Assembly (NCBI RefSeq): GCF_030378205.1 | Contig: NZ_CP127385.1 | Location: 6,178,001-6,242,000 of the forward strand | Reading direction: 5' to 3' | Length of the DNA stretch: 64,000 nucleotides | DNA from: Bradyrhizobium sp. NP1 | GTDB lineage: Bacteria; Pseudomonadota; Alphaproteobacteria; Rhizobiales; Xanthobacteraceae | Part shown: positions 44,170 through 52,019 of the stretch, piece by piece | Numbering within the stretch: position 1 is the first letter of the stretch | Layout: each line of letters starts with the position of its first letter | Position numbers and translations under genes: made by a program | Notes under the pieces: generated by a model | Databases searched by the model: none | Told to the model about the DNA's origin: nothing | The model's input: only the letters and a program-made list of their open reading frames with translations

Positions 44170-44235
44170 TGGAGCTTTGGATTTGACGTTCGCTTAGGGG
44201 AGTCGCGGCAGCGAACGTCAAATCCGCTCCACTAG
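44166..44235. repeat. CTAG-palindrome D4 (beta subtype)
   Basis: 70-bp palindrome: CTAGTGGAGCTTTGGATTTG and GACGTTCGCT pair with AGCGAACGTCAAATCCGCTCCACTAG. Related to 9861-9938 and 22067-22144 but with a shorter loop. Nothing else is recognised between it and 44308. Confidence 0.9.
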
Positions 44236-44308
44236 GTTGCCATGGTCATTTGCGACGCCGGCCAATGCAAGCCTAATCCTTGTGCCCCGAACGGGGGCTC
44301 CGCTTCGC

Positions 44309-45538
44309 TCAGCTCGTGCGCTTCGCTCCGATCGTCTCGAATTGCGCCTTCTGTTCGTCATTCAGCGTCGCATAGAAATCGTCCACCGCCGGCCGCACCA
44401 GCTTGAGCGCATCCAGCATGGCGTCGAGCCGCGTGTCCGCTGTCGCGAGCCGGTCCGGCGGCGCGAGCCCTTCGTCCGGCTGGCAGTCGAAGTTCAGCGT
44501 GTTGTTGGCGTAAGCATCCGCGCGCTGGAGCGCCGCGAGCTCGCCGCGCTGCGCGTCGTTGAGATGCAGCCTCGCCTCGAGCTCGCCGCCGGGCCATTGG
44601 AACGTTCCGGGCTGTGTGCAGCTCTGGGCGGCCGGGACCTTGGGAGCGAACGCCGTGCGCTGATCCGCGAACGCCGTCAGCTTCCGCTTCTGCTCGTCGT
44701 CCAAGAGCTCGTAGAGTTTCTCCAGCGGCGGCCGTATCGTGGCGATCGCGGATTTCATCGCCTCCACGCGCCGCTGCATCGCAGCCAGCCTGCCCGCAGG
44801 CGTCAACGCCGCCTCGGTCGGGCATGCCGAACGGATGGTCCGCGCCGCCTCCGCCGATGCGCCGGCGAGATCATCGAGCGCGGCGCGCTGCTCGTCGCTC
44901 GGCTGGATCGCCTGCCTGAGCTGATCGACCGGAAGGCCCGCCGTCTCGCTTCCGTCATCGCCGCACATTTGCGCCAGCGACGGCAAGCGGCCATGCCTGC
45001 CGCGTTGCGGCACCATGTAGCGCTGGAGGTCGTCATCGCCGTAGGGCACGAAAATCGCGGCATAGATGTCGCGGTAGCCGTAGCCCCAGAAGCCCATGCC
45101 ATCGCCCCAGAGCGTGTAGTCGTAGATGTCGTTGTAGGCGAACGGCCAGAACAGCGGCCCCACCCAGCCATAGCCGCCGTCGCCGTGCTGCCACCATCCA
45201 TTCGTGCCGCGACGGGCATGCCAGCCCGCCAAGGCGGCCGCCGCGGCGACCTGCACCCGCGCCACCGGCTTGCCGACCCAGTCGCCGTTGCGGGTTATTT
45301 CGACGCGCGGCAACGCCTCGACGGTGTCGCGCGCGCTCGCCACCCTGATGCGGCGCCCGGAATAGTGCCGGCCGCGCAAGCCGCCGATCGCCAGCACGCG
45401 CGAGGCGGCCATCCTCACGATGCCGATGGGGCCGCCGCCAATGCGCAAGCCCCTGGCCAGGGCTGCGTCCGGCGGCAGGGCAGCCAGAAGCACGGACGAA
45501 ACGCCCAAAGCGGCAATTCCGATGCGGATCTTCGACAT
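44309..45538 (-). CDS. Exported LTxxQ/Spy-like protein (paralog 1)
   Basis: 409 residues. Signal peptide MSKIRIGIAALGVSSVLLAALPPDAALA. A Trp/Tyr-rich segment near residues 115-165 (GYGWVGPLFWPFAYNDIYDY, then TLWGDGMGFWGYG) is shared with the next gene. The rest is helical with four LTxxQ-like units: SDEQRAALDDL, LDDEQKRKLTAF, NDAQRGELAALQ and LNDEQKAQFETIG, as in CpxP/Spy periplasmic chaperones, separated by paired cysteines. Likely a periplasmic stress or scaffold protein. GGAG precedes the ATG at 45538. It lies 40 bp downstream of its paralog. Confidence 0.82.
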   Translation of the reverse strand: MSKIRIGIAALGVSSVLLAALPPDAALARGLRIGGGPIGIVRMAASRVLAIGGLRGRHYSGRRIRVASARDTVEALPRVEITRNGDWVGKPVARVQVAAAAALAGWHARRGTNGWWQHGDGGYGWVGPLFWPFAYNDIYDYTLWGDGMGFWGYGYRDIYAAIFVPYGDDDLQRYMVPQRGRHGRLPSLAQMCGDDGSETAGLPVDQLRQAIQPSDEQRAALDDLAGASAEAARTIRSACPTEAALTPAGRLAAMQRRVEAMKSAIATIRPPLEKLYELLDDEQKRKLTAFADQRTAFAPKVPAAQSCTQPGTFQWPGGELEARLHLNDAQRGELAALQRADAYANNTLNFDCQPDEGLAPPDRLATADTRLDAMLDALKLVRPAVDDFYATLNDEQKAQFETIGAKRTS

Positions 45539-45578
45539 GGCACTCTCCTGCGCCGGCACTCTCCGCTGGACCGATCAG

Positions 45579-46892
45579 TCAGCTTGTACGCCTTGGTCCG
45601 ATCGCCTCGAATTGCGCCTTCTGTTCATCACTGAGCGTTGCATAGAAATTCTCAAGCGCCGTGCGCACCGACTTGACCGCCTGCAGCATGGCGTCGAGTC
45701 GCTTGCCGACGATATCGAGTCGCGCCGTCGGCGTCACGGCATCGGCGGGCTGGCAGGCCGCTTTCAGCGTTTCGGCGGCGCGGCTGCTTGTGTCCTGAAG
45801 CCCCTTGAGCGCGGCGCGCTGGGCATCGTCCGGATGCAGTCTCGCCTCGATCTCGTCGGCCGGCCAGGCCATCGCCGCCGGCGGCGCGGCGCCGCAGCCC
45901 GTCGCGATGGAGCCGCTCGTGTTGCTGGCCTCGGCCTTCCTGCGCTGATCCGCGGCGAGCGCGTTGAACCGCGCCTTCTGCTCGTCGTCCAGCAGGCCGT
46001 ACAGCTTTTCGAGCGGGGGCCGCACCAGCGCCACCGCCGAAATCATCGCCTCGATGCGCTGCTGCATGTTGGCAAGCCTGCCTGGCGCCGTCGCGGCTAC
46101 CCGCATCGGGCAGCTTGCTCGAATGGTCTGCGCGGCCCTGAGCGAGGCGTCGGCGAGGTCGTCAAGGGCGGCACGCTGTGCCTCGGTCGGGCCGATCGCC
46201 TGCGCGATCTCCTCGACCGGAAGGCCCGCAATGTCGCGGCTGTCGTCACTGCAGATCTGTGCGAGCGCGGCTGCGCCGCGCAACCTCCGGCCGCCCGAGG
46301 GCGTCACGTAGCCGGAGAGCTCGTTATAACCGTAAGGCGCGAAGATGCCGGCATAGATGTCGGGATAGCCGTACTCCCAGAAGCCGATGCCATCGCCCCA
46401 GATCGTATAGTCGTAGATGTCGTAGTAGGCGAATGGCCAGAACAGCGGGCCCACCCAGCCATATCCGCCGTGGCTGTGGCGCCACCATCCGTTGGCGCCG
46501 CCATGCCAGCCAGCAACGGCGACGCCGGCCGCAAGCTGGGCGCGGGCCATGGGATTGCCGAGGATGCGCGCACTGCGCAACCCCCGGCCGTGGGAGAATG
46601 AGTTCAGCGCGGCGTTTCTGGTCTGGCCGAAGCCATGCCGGGCAACCCCTCCACCGAAATGGCGGCCGCCGCCAAAATGACCATGGTGGAAATGGGCATG
46701 GCCGCCGCCGTGGAAATGGCCTCCGCCGTGAAAGTGGCCGCCGCCGTGACCTCCGCCATGACCTCCGCCATGGCCTCCGCCGTGGCCGCCGCCATGACCG
46801 CCCCCGCCCCGCGCCACTGCCGCGACCGACAGCATGGCCGTCAGCAGGACGACGACGATTGCCATGACTGGTTTTGACTTGGCCCTGGACAT
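45579..46892 (-). CDS. Exported LTxxQ/Spy-like protein with His/Gly-rich N-terminus (paralog 2)
   Basis: 437 residues, a tandem paralog of the downstream gene. After a signal segment (MSRAKSKPVMAIVVVLLTAMLS) come repeats of GGGH and FHGGGH (about residues 29-85) with over a dozen histidines, a plausible Zn/Ni/Cu-binding tract missing from the paralog. Then follow the shared block GYGWVGPLFWPFAYYDIYDY and LTxxQ-like units (TEAQRAALDDL, LDDEQKARFNAL, PDDAQRAALKGL, LSDEQKAQFEAIG). Probably the first gene of a two-gene operon. Promoter should be in 46893-46973, opposite the LysR stop. Confidence 0.82.
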   Translation of the reverse strand: MSRAKSKPVMAIVVVLLTAMLSVAAVARGGGGHGGGHGGGHGGGHGGGHGGGHFHGGGHFHGGGHAHFHHGHFGGGRHFGGGVARHGFGQTRNAALNSFSHGRGLRSARILGNPMARAQLAAGVAVAGWHGGANGWWRHSHGGYGWVGPLFWPFAYYDIYDYTIWGDGIGFWEYGYPDIYAGIFAPYGYNELSGYVTPSGGRRLRGAAALAQICSDDSRDIAGLPVEEIAQAIGPTEAQRAALDDLADASLRAAQTIRASCPMRVAATAPGRLANMQQRIEAMISAVALVRPPLEKLYGLLDDEQKARFNALAADQRRKAEASNTSGSIATGCGAAPPAAMAWPADEIEARLHPDDAQRAALKGLQDTSSRAAETLKAACQPADAVTPTARLDIVGKRLDAMLQAVKSVRTALENFYATLSDEQKAQFEAIGPRRTS

Positions 46893-46973
46893 CGGCCTTC
46901 TCGCCGCGCCGCAGATCGCGGCGCTACGGAGACTACGCGTAATGGAACCAAAAGTTCCATGCGCGGGCCGCCA

Positions 46974-47849
46974 TTACGAGCGTCCCTCCGCGGGCGGACG
47001 GCGCGCCTGCAGGGCCGTCGCCATCGCCCGCAGGGCCGCCCGCGAGCGTGGATCGGTAAGCGTGGAGTGCAGCACGATCGCGGAGGGCGGCAGCGGCGGC
47101 AATCCGAGCCGCTCGCTCACCTCGATCGCGTCGGCAGGCGCGACGCGGTGTGCCAAGGACGCGACTGCAAGGCCCGCGGAGACCGCCGCTGCCACCGCGG
47201 CCGTCCCGCCCCCGACAAAGACCTCGGTCCAGGCAATACCGGCGGCATCGAGCGCGCGGGTCGCGAATATCCGTTCGCCACAGGTCGCCGCACAGCTCGC
47301 CAGCCGCAATGGCTCGCCCTCGCGGTGGACGAAGCCCGGGGCGGCAAACCAGCCGTGGGGCATCTGCATCAGCAGCTCGCCGTCGCGCCGGTCATCCTCG
47401 CGGCGCACGATCACCGCATCAAGCGTGCCGCGACCGAACGCATCGAGAAGATTGCGCGAACTGTCGATCCGGATCTCGAAAACAAGCGATGGATCATGCG
47501 TGTGCAGCCGGGCCAGAAGCTCGGGAAGCTCCGCACCGATCGTGTAGTCCAGAAAGCCGATCGCAAGGCGGCGCGGCTCGGCGACCAGACCTGCAACGGC
47601 ACGCTCGTGAGCCGCAATGAAATCGCGCGCCGCGCAAAGGAACAGGCTGCCGCGCACGGACAGGCGCACGTGACGCGGCGTTCGCTCGATGAGCCTTTCG
47701 CCGAGGCGATCCTCGAGCCGCTTCAGCTTTGTGCTGATCGCCGCCTGGCTTGAGCCCAGCACTTCGGCGGCTCGCGTGAAGCTCTGCAATTCGGCGACCG
47801 TCACGAAGGCCCGCACGGAATCGACGTCCAGGGTAAGCGGCACAAGCAT
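46974..47849 (-). CDS. LysR-type transcriptional regulator
   Basis: 291 residues. The HTH (about residues 9-65: VDSVRAFVTVAELQSFTRAAEVLGSSQAAISTKLKRLEDRLG) and wing PRHVRLSVRGSLFL are standard; the effector domain begins RRLAIGFLDYTIG. It is divergent from a DHA2 exporter gene, and the 94-bp interval holds a short palindrome, so it probably regulates that exporter. Confidence 0.94.
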   Translation of the reverse strand: MLVPLTLDVDSVRAFVTVAELQSFTRAAEVLGSSQAAISTKLKRLEDRLGERLIERTPRHVRLSVRGSLFLCAARDFIAAHERAVAGLVAEPRRLAIGFLDYTIGAELPELLARLHTHDPSLVFEIRIDSSRNLLDAFGRGTLDAVIVRREDDRRDGELLMQMPHGWFAAPGFVHREGEPLRLASCAATCGERIFATRALDAAGIAWTEVFVGGGTAAVAAAVSAGLAVASLAHRVAPADAIEVSERLGLPPLPPSAIVLHSTLTDPRSRAALRAMATALQARRPPAEGRS

Positions 47850-47863
47850 AACGAAATGACATC

Positions 47864-47875
47864 TCTGATATCAGA
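47864..47875. promoter_or_regulatory. Palindrome between lysR and the DHA2 exporter gene
   Basis: TCTGATATCAGA is a perfect 12-bp dyad 15 bp before the lysR start, in an AT-rich island. It is a candidate LysR box for the divergent pair. Confidence 0.4.
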
Positions 47876-47943
47876 ATTCATACCATTTATATATGAAAAA
47901 GCGCGGCGTATCTAGCCCCTCACATCGCAACAAGGGGTTTGGA

Positions 47944-49548
47944 ATGCTGGTCTCTCACAACGGCAACGTCGCAGCCCTGGCTGCGAGCTGCCTGGCGGCG
48001 CTGATGTTCGGTCTGGAAATTTCGACGGTTCCGGTGATCCTGCCGGTCCTTCAGGGGGTGCTGCATGCCGACTTCAAGGGCATGCAGTGGATCATGAACG
48101 CCTACACCATCGCCTGCACGACGGTGCTGATGGCGGCGGGAACGCTGGCCGACCGGTTCGGCCGCAGGCGGGTGTTCGTCGTTACCATCGTCGCATTCGC
48201 CGCCACGACGCTGCTCTGCGGACTGGCGCCGAGCACGCAGATCCTGATCGTCAGTCGTTTCCTGCAGGGCATGGCCGGCGGCGCCATGTTCATTTGCTCG
48301 ATCGCGATCCTCTCCCACGCGTTTCAGGATGGCGCAGGTCGCGGCCACGCATTCGCGATCTGGGGCGTGGTCGCCGGCATCGGCCTCGGATTCGGCCCGC
48401 TGATTGGCGGCGCAGCGCTCGGACTATCGAGCTGGCGGGCCGTCTTCCTGATCCATGTGCCGATCGCGATCGTCTGCGGCGTCCTTGCACGCGCCGGCAT
48501 CACGGAGTCGCGCGATCCGCACGCCGGGAGCCTCGACGTCGTCGGCATCGTCACGCTCACGCTCGCCGTATTCGGCCTGACCTATGACATCACCCAGGGC
48601 GCCGATCTCGGCGTCACCAGGGCCATCGTCATTGCCGCCATCGCAGCGCTGAGCTTTGCGGCCTTCATCGTCGTCGAGAACCTCACGGCCCACCCGATGT
48701 TCGACTTCTCGGTATTCAGGATCAGGAATTTTTCCGGCGCCATCATCGCCTGTATCGGCATGAATTTCAGCTACTGGCCCTTTATCATCTTTCTGCCGAT
48801 CTATCTTTCGGCCGCGCTCGGCTACGACAGCACCATGACGGGGCTGGCGCTGCTCGTCTACACGATCCCCTTCCTGGTGATGCCGCCCGTCGCGCAGTAT
48901 CTCCTGCTGAGCTATCAGGCGCGGATCGTCATTCCGCTCGGCCTGTTCACCATCGGTCTCGGCTTCGTGACGATGGCGGCCGGCATTTCGGGGGCCAATG
49001 CTCCCGTCGTGTTGTCCGGCGCCCTGATTGCCGGCATCGGGCTTGGCCTCACGACCACGCCGGCCACCAACATGACGACCGGCTCGGTGCCTGCGAACCG
49101 CGCCGGCATGGCCTCCGGCCTCGACGTCAGCGCAAGGCTGATCACGCTCGCCATCAACATCGCGGTGATGGGACTTATCCTGGTCGAGGGCATTTTGTCG
49201 TCGCTGCGGTCGACGCTGGCGCCGGCGCACGGTGTGGACGAGCTGCGCACCCTTGCGGAGACCATCGCCGCGGGCAGCATCTCCTTGCTGCGACAGGGCG
49301 GCCCGGCGTCGCCGCTCGTGCCGGAGGGTGTCGCACAGGCGGCGCTCGCGCAGGGCTTTGGCTGGGTCACACTATATGGCGGGATCGGCGTGTGGATTCT
49401 GGCCGCGCTCAGCTTTGTGGTGTTCGGCCCGCAGCGCCGGCAGATGGTTCCGGCCGCGCTCGACCCGCAGCCCGACGGGCTTGCACCGCTGCAACCGCTT
49501 GTCGACGCATCGCCGGACCGGGCGCGCGGGCAGCTGGCGGATATGTAG
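47944..49548 (+). CDS. DHA2-family MFS multidrug-type exporter
   Basis: 534 residues, 14 predicted membrane segments, the DHA2 (drug:H+ antiporter-2) pattern. MQWIMNAYTIACTTVLMAAGTLADRFGRRRVFV contains motif A (GTLADRFGRRR), and motif C is in the fifth helix (GVVAGIGLGFGPLIGGA). The ATG at 47944 with AAGGGG upstream is chosen over one at 47893, which lacks a ribosome binding site and would place the lysR promoter within the gene. Drug class not predictable. Likely under control of the divergent LysR. Confidence 0.92.
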   Translation: MLVSHNGNVAALAASCLAALMFGLEISTVPVILPVLQGVLHADFKGMQWIMNAYTIACTTVLMAAGTLADRFGRRRVFVVTIVAFAATTLLCGLAPSTQILIVSRFLQGMAGGAMFICSIAILSHAFQDGAGRGHAFAIWGVVAGIGLGFGPLIGGAALGLSSWRAVFLIHVPIAIVCGVLARAGITESRDPHAGSLDVVGIVTLTLAVFGLTYDITQGADLGVTRAIVIAAIAALSFAAFIVVENLTAHPMFDFSVFRIRNFSGAIIACIGMNFSYWPFIIFLPIYLSAALGYDSTMTGLALLVYTIPFLVMPPVAQYLLLSYQARIVIPLGLFTIGLGFVTMAAGISGANAPVVLSGALIAGIGLGLTTTPATNMTTGSVPANRAGMASGLDVSARLITLAINIAVMGLILVEGILSSLRSTLAPAHGVDELRTLAETIAAGSISLLRQGGPASPLVPEGVAQAALAQGFGWVTLYGGIGVWILAALSFVVFGPQRRQMVPAALDPQPDGLAPLQPLVDASPDRARGQLADM

Positions 49549-49571
49549 CTTCCTAGTCCGGCGGCGGCGCG

Positions 49572-50990
49572 TCACGCCGCCGGCACGATCTTGCCGGGAT
49601 TGAAGATGTTGAGCGGATCCATCGCCTGCTTGATGGCGCGCATCGCCTCCAGCGCCTCGGACCCGAGCTCGGCCTTCAGATATTTCTGCTTGCCCTGCCC
49701 GACGCCATGCTCGCCGGTGCAGGTGCCATCCATCGACTGCGCCCGCTCGATCAGGCGATGCATGAACTCCTCGCCGCGCGCCATCTCGTCGGGATCGTTG
49801 ACGTCGCACAGCAGCGAGCAGTGGAAGTTGCCGTCGCCGACATGGCCGACGATCGGCGACAACAGATTGAGCCGCTTCAGGTCGGCTTCGGTCTCGGTGA
49901 CGCAGTCGGCAAGCCGCGAGATCGGCACGCAGACGTCGGTCGCGACCACGCCCGCGCCCGGCCGCAGCGCCTTGACCGACCAGTAGGCGTCGTGCCGCGC
50001 CTGCCACAGTTTGGTGCGGTCCTCGGGCCGCGTGGTCCAGGTGAAATCGCCGCCGCCGCATTCTTTGGCGATCTCGCCGAAATTCTTCGACTGCTCGGCG
50101 ACCTCGATCTCGCTGCCGTGGAATTCGAGCAGCAGCAGCGGCGTCTCCGGCAGCGACAATTTCGAATAGGCGTTGCAGGCCTTCACCTGCTCGGCATTGA
50201 GCAGCTCGATGCGGGCAACCGGAATGCCGGTCTGGATCGCCAGGATGGTCGCCTGGCAGGCGCTGCGCACGCTATCGAACGAGCAGGCCGCGGCCGCAAT
50301 GGTCTCAGGGATGCCGCGCAGCCGCATCGTGAGCTCGGCGATGATGCCGAGCGTGCCTTCGGCGCCGACGAACAGATGGGTGAGGTCGTAGCCGGCGGAG
50401 GATTTCTTCGCCCGCGTACCGGTCGTGATGATCTCGCCGTCGCCGCGCACCACCTTCAGCGCAAGCACGTTGTCGCGCATGGTGCCGTAGCGCACCGCGT
50501 TGGTGCCGGAGGCGCGCGTCGAGGCCATGCCGCCGAGCGAGGCGTCGGCGCCGGGATCGATCGGGAAGAACAGGCCCTGGTCGCGCAGATGCTCGTTCAG
50601 CGTCTTGCGGGTGATGCCGGGCTCGATCACGCAGTCGAGGTCCTCGGCATGCACCGCCAGCACCCGGTTCATGTCGCGCAGGTCGATGGTGACGCCGCCG
50701 GCCGGCGCGTTGACATGGCCCTCCAGCGAGGTCCCGGTGCCGAACGCGATCACCGGCACGCGGTGCTTGGCGCAGATCCGCACCGTGTCCTGGATGTCGG
50801 CGACTTCCTGCGCCATGACGACGGCATCGGGCGGCTGCGTCGGAATCCAGGTGGTGGTATGGGCGTGCTGCTCGCGCACCGCAAGCGAAGTGATCAGCCG
50901 GTTGCCGAACCGCGCCGTGAGCGCCTCAAGCGCACTCGCCAGCGCCTTCGGCTCCGGCCGCGTCAAATTATTGGTCGTCGTCGTTGCCAC
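49572..50990 (-). CDS. FAD-linked oxidase, GlcD/D-lactate dehydrogenase type
   Basis: 472 residues of the VAO/PCMH flavoprotein family. The FAD-binding loop VPVIAFGTGTSLEGHVNAPAGGVTIDL and PGADASLGGMASTRASGTNAVRYG are intact; the C-terminal motif SPIVGHVGDGNFHCSL and GTCTGEHGVGQGK carry metal/substrate ligands typical of GlcD and D-lactate dehydrogenases. A GTG start (50990) is preferred, with GGGAGA upstream; a TTG further upstream would add 11 residues. No GlcE/GlcF partners adjoin. Likely oxidises a 2-hydroxyacid. Confidence 0.93.
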   Translation of the reverse strand: MATTTTNNLTRPEPKALASALEALTARFGNRLITSLAVREQHAHTTTWIPTQPPDAVVMAQEVADIQDTVRICAKHRVPVIAFGTGTSLEGHVNAPAGGVTIDLRDMNRVLAVHAEDLDCVIEPGITRKTLNEHLRDQGLFFPIDPGADASLGGMASTRASGTNAVRYGTMRDNVLALKVVRGDGEIITTGTRAKKSSAGYDLTHLFVGAEGTLGIIAELTMRLRGIPETIAAAACSFDSVRSACQATILAIQTGIPVARIELLNAEQVKACNAYSKLSLPETPLLLLEFHGSEIEVAEQSKNFGEIAKECGGGDFTWTTRPEDRTKLWQARHDAYWSVKALRPGAGVVATDVCVPISRLADCVTETEADLKRLNLLSPIVGHVGDGNFHCSLLCDVNDPDEMARGEEFMHRLIERAQSMDGTCTGEHGVGQGKQKYLKAELGSEALEAMRAIKQAMDPLNIFNPGKIVPAA

Positions 50991-51062
50991 ATCATGTCTC
51001 CCGGCTTCAGCCGACCGTGGCAAAGGATATATAGGGGGTCAAGAGAACAATCAGGACCCTTC

Positions 51063-51566
51063 ATGAGCGCCTTCAAGGACATGCCGCTGCCGCCCGCCCC
51101 GTTCAAGTCTTCGGTGATGCAGCTCGAGCCGCAATGGATCGACTACAACGGGCATCTCAACATGGCCTATTACAACGTGATGCTCGACCGCGCCATCGAC
51201 GAGATGTGGCTGCAACTCGGGATCGGGCCGGCCTACATGAAGGAGCGCCACGGCTCGACCTTCACCGCGGAAGCCCATGTGCGCTATCTGCGCGAGATCC
51301 ATCTCGGCGACCCTGTGCAGGTCTCGGTCTATCTGCTCGACGCCGACGAGAAGCGCATCCACACCTTCGAGGAGCTGCGCCACGCCCGCGAAGGCTGGCT
51401 GTCGGCGACGTCGGAGAACATGTCGCTGCACATGGACATGAACGCACGCAGGACCGCGCCGTTTCCGCCCGATATCCGCGCCCGCATCCGGGCGGTCGTC
51501 GAGGCCCACGCCGCGGTCGCCCGGCCCGAGGGCATCGGCCGCAAGGTGGCGATGCCCCCGCGATGA
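51063..51566 (+). CDS. Thioesterase (hotdog fold, 4HBT-type)
   Basis: 167 residues. The pattern QWIDYNGHLNMAYYNVMLDRAIDEMW, with Asp near residue 28 and Asn/His following, is the active-site segment of YbgC-like acyl-CoA thioesterases, followed by the long hotdog helix and strands such as VRYLREIHLGDPVQVSVYLL. Similar proteins are annotated as carnitinyl/betainyl-CoA thioesterases, but substrate cannot be set from sequence. Divergent from the FAD oxidase (72 bp). The longer open frame upstream is antisense to that gene and was not used. Confidence 0.9.
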   Translation: MSAFKDMPLPPAPFKSSVMQLEPQWIDYNGHLNMAYYNVMLDRAIDEMWLQLGIGPAYMKERHGSTFTAEAHVRYLREIHLGDPVQVSVYLLDADEKRIHTFEELRHAREGWLSATSENMSLHMDMNARRTAPFPPDIRARIRAVVEAHAAVARPEGIGRKVAMPPR

Positions 51567-51582
51567 AGCGGGTGACAGCGGC

Positions 51583-51756
51583 CTAGACCCGACTGCGGCC
51601 GCGCGCGACGCCGACCACGGCCGAGACCAGGAACAGCACGACCGCGATGAAGAAGATGACCTTGGCGATTTCGATGGAAGCGCCGGCAACGCCGCCGAAG
51701 CCGAGAATACCGGCAATCAGCGCGATGATGAGAAAGGTGACGACCCAGCCTAACAT
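51583..51756 (-). CDS. DUF1328 small membrane protein (YtjA family)
   Basis: 57 residues, two hydrophobic helices: [22 protein letters not shown] and [22 protein letters not shown], then a basic RGRSRV tail. This is the DUF1328/YtjA family of tiny envelope proteins, function unknown. The start at 51756 has AGAGG upstream. It converges with the thioesterase gene (16 bp). Confidence 0.9.
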   Translation of the reverse strand: MLGWVVTFLIIALIAGILGFGGVAGASIEIAKVIFFIAVVLFLVSAVVGVARGRSRV

Positions 51757-52019
51757 GCTCAGAACCTCTTGAACGGACGGCGGGCATTCTTCGCCTCGCC
51801 CTTTGCGTAACAATCCGCCGCGGAAACAGGGGTTCCGACGTGCGAAACCGTCAAAACTGCGCGAATTGCGGGAACAAAATCGAGCGCTGCGGCGCGCCGG
51901 GCCGCCCGCATAAGCCTGTGAAACGAGGCGCGAAAACCCCATATGAGCCGCAATCCCTGCTAAGAAGCTCCCTCCCCTTTACGGCCCCACGGTGCCAACG
52001 TGGGCAACACCTGATTCGC

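Noticed and set aside
47893..47943. ATG at 47893 as start of the DHA2 exporter
   Set aside because: No ribosome binding site before it, whereas the ATG at 47944 has AAGGGG at the right distance and leaves room for the divergent promoters.
49707..51062. Plus-strand extension upstream of the thioesterase, antisense to the FAD oxidase
   Set aside because: Only the last 167 residues match the thioesterase family; the upstream part is the shadow of the oxidase gene.
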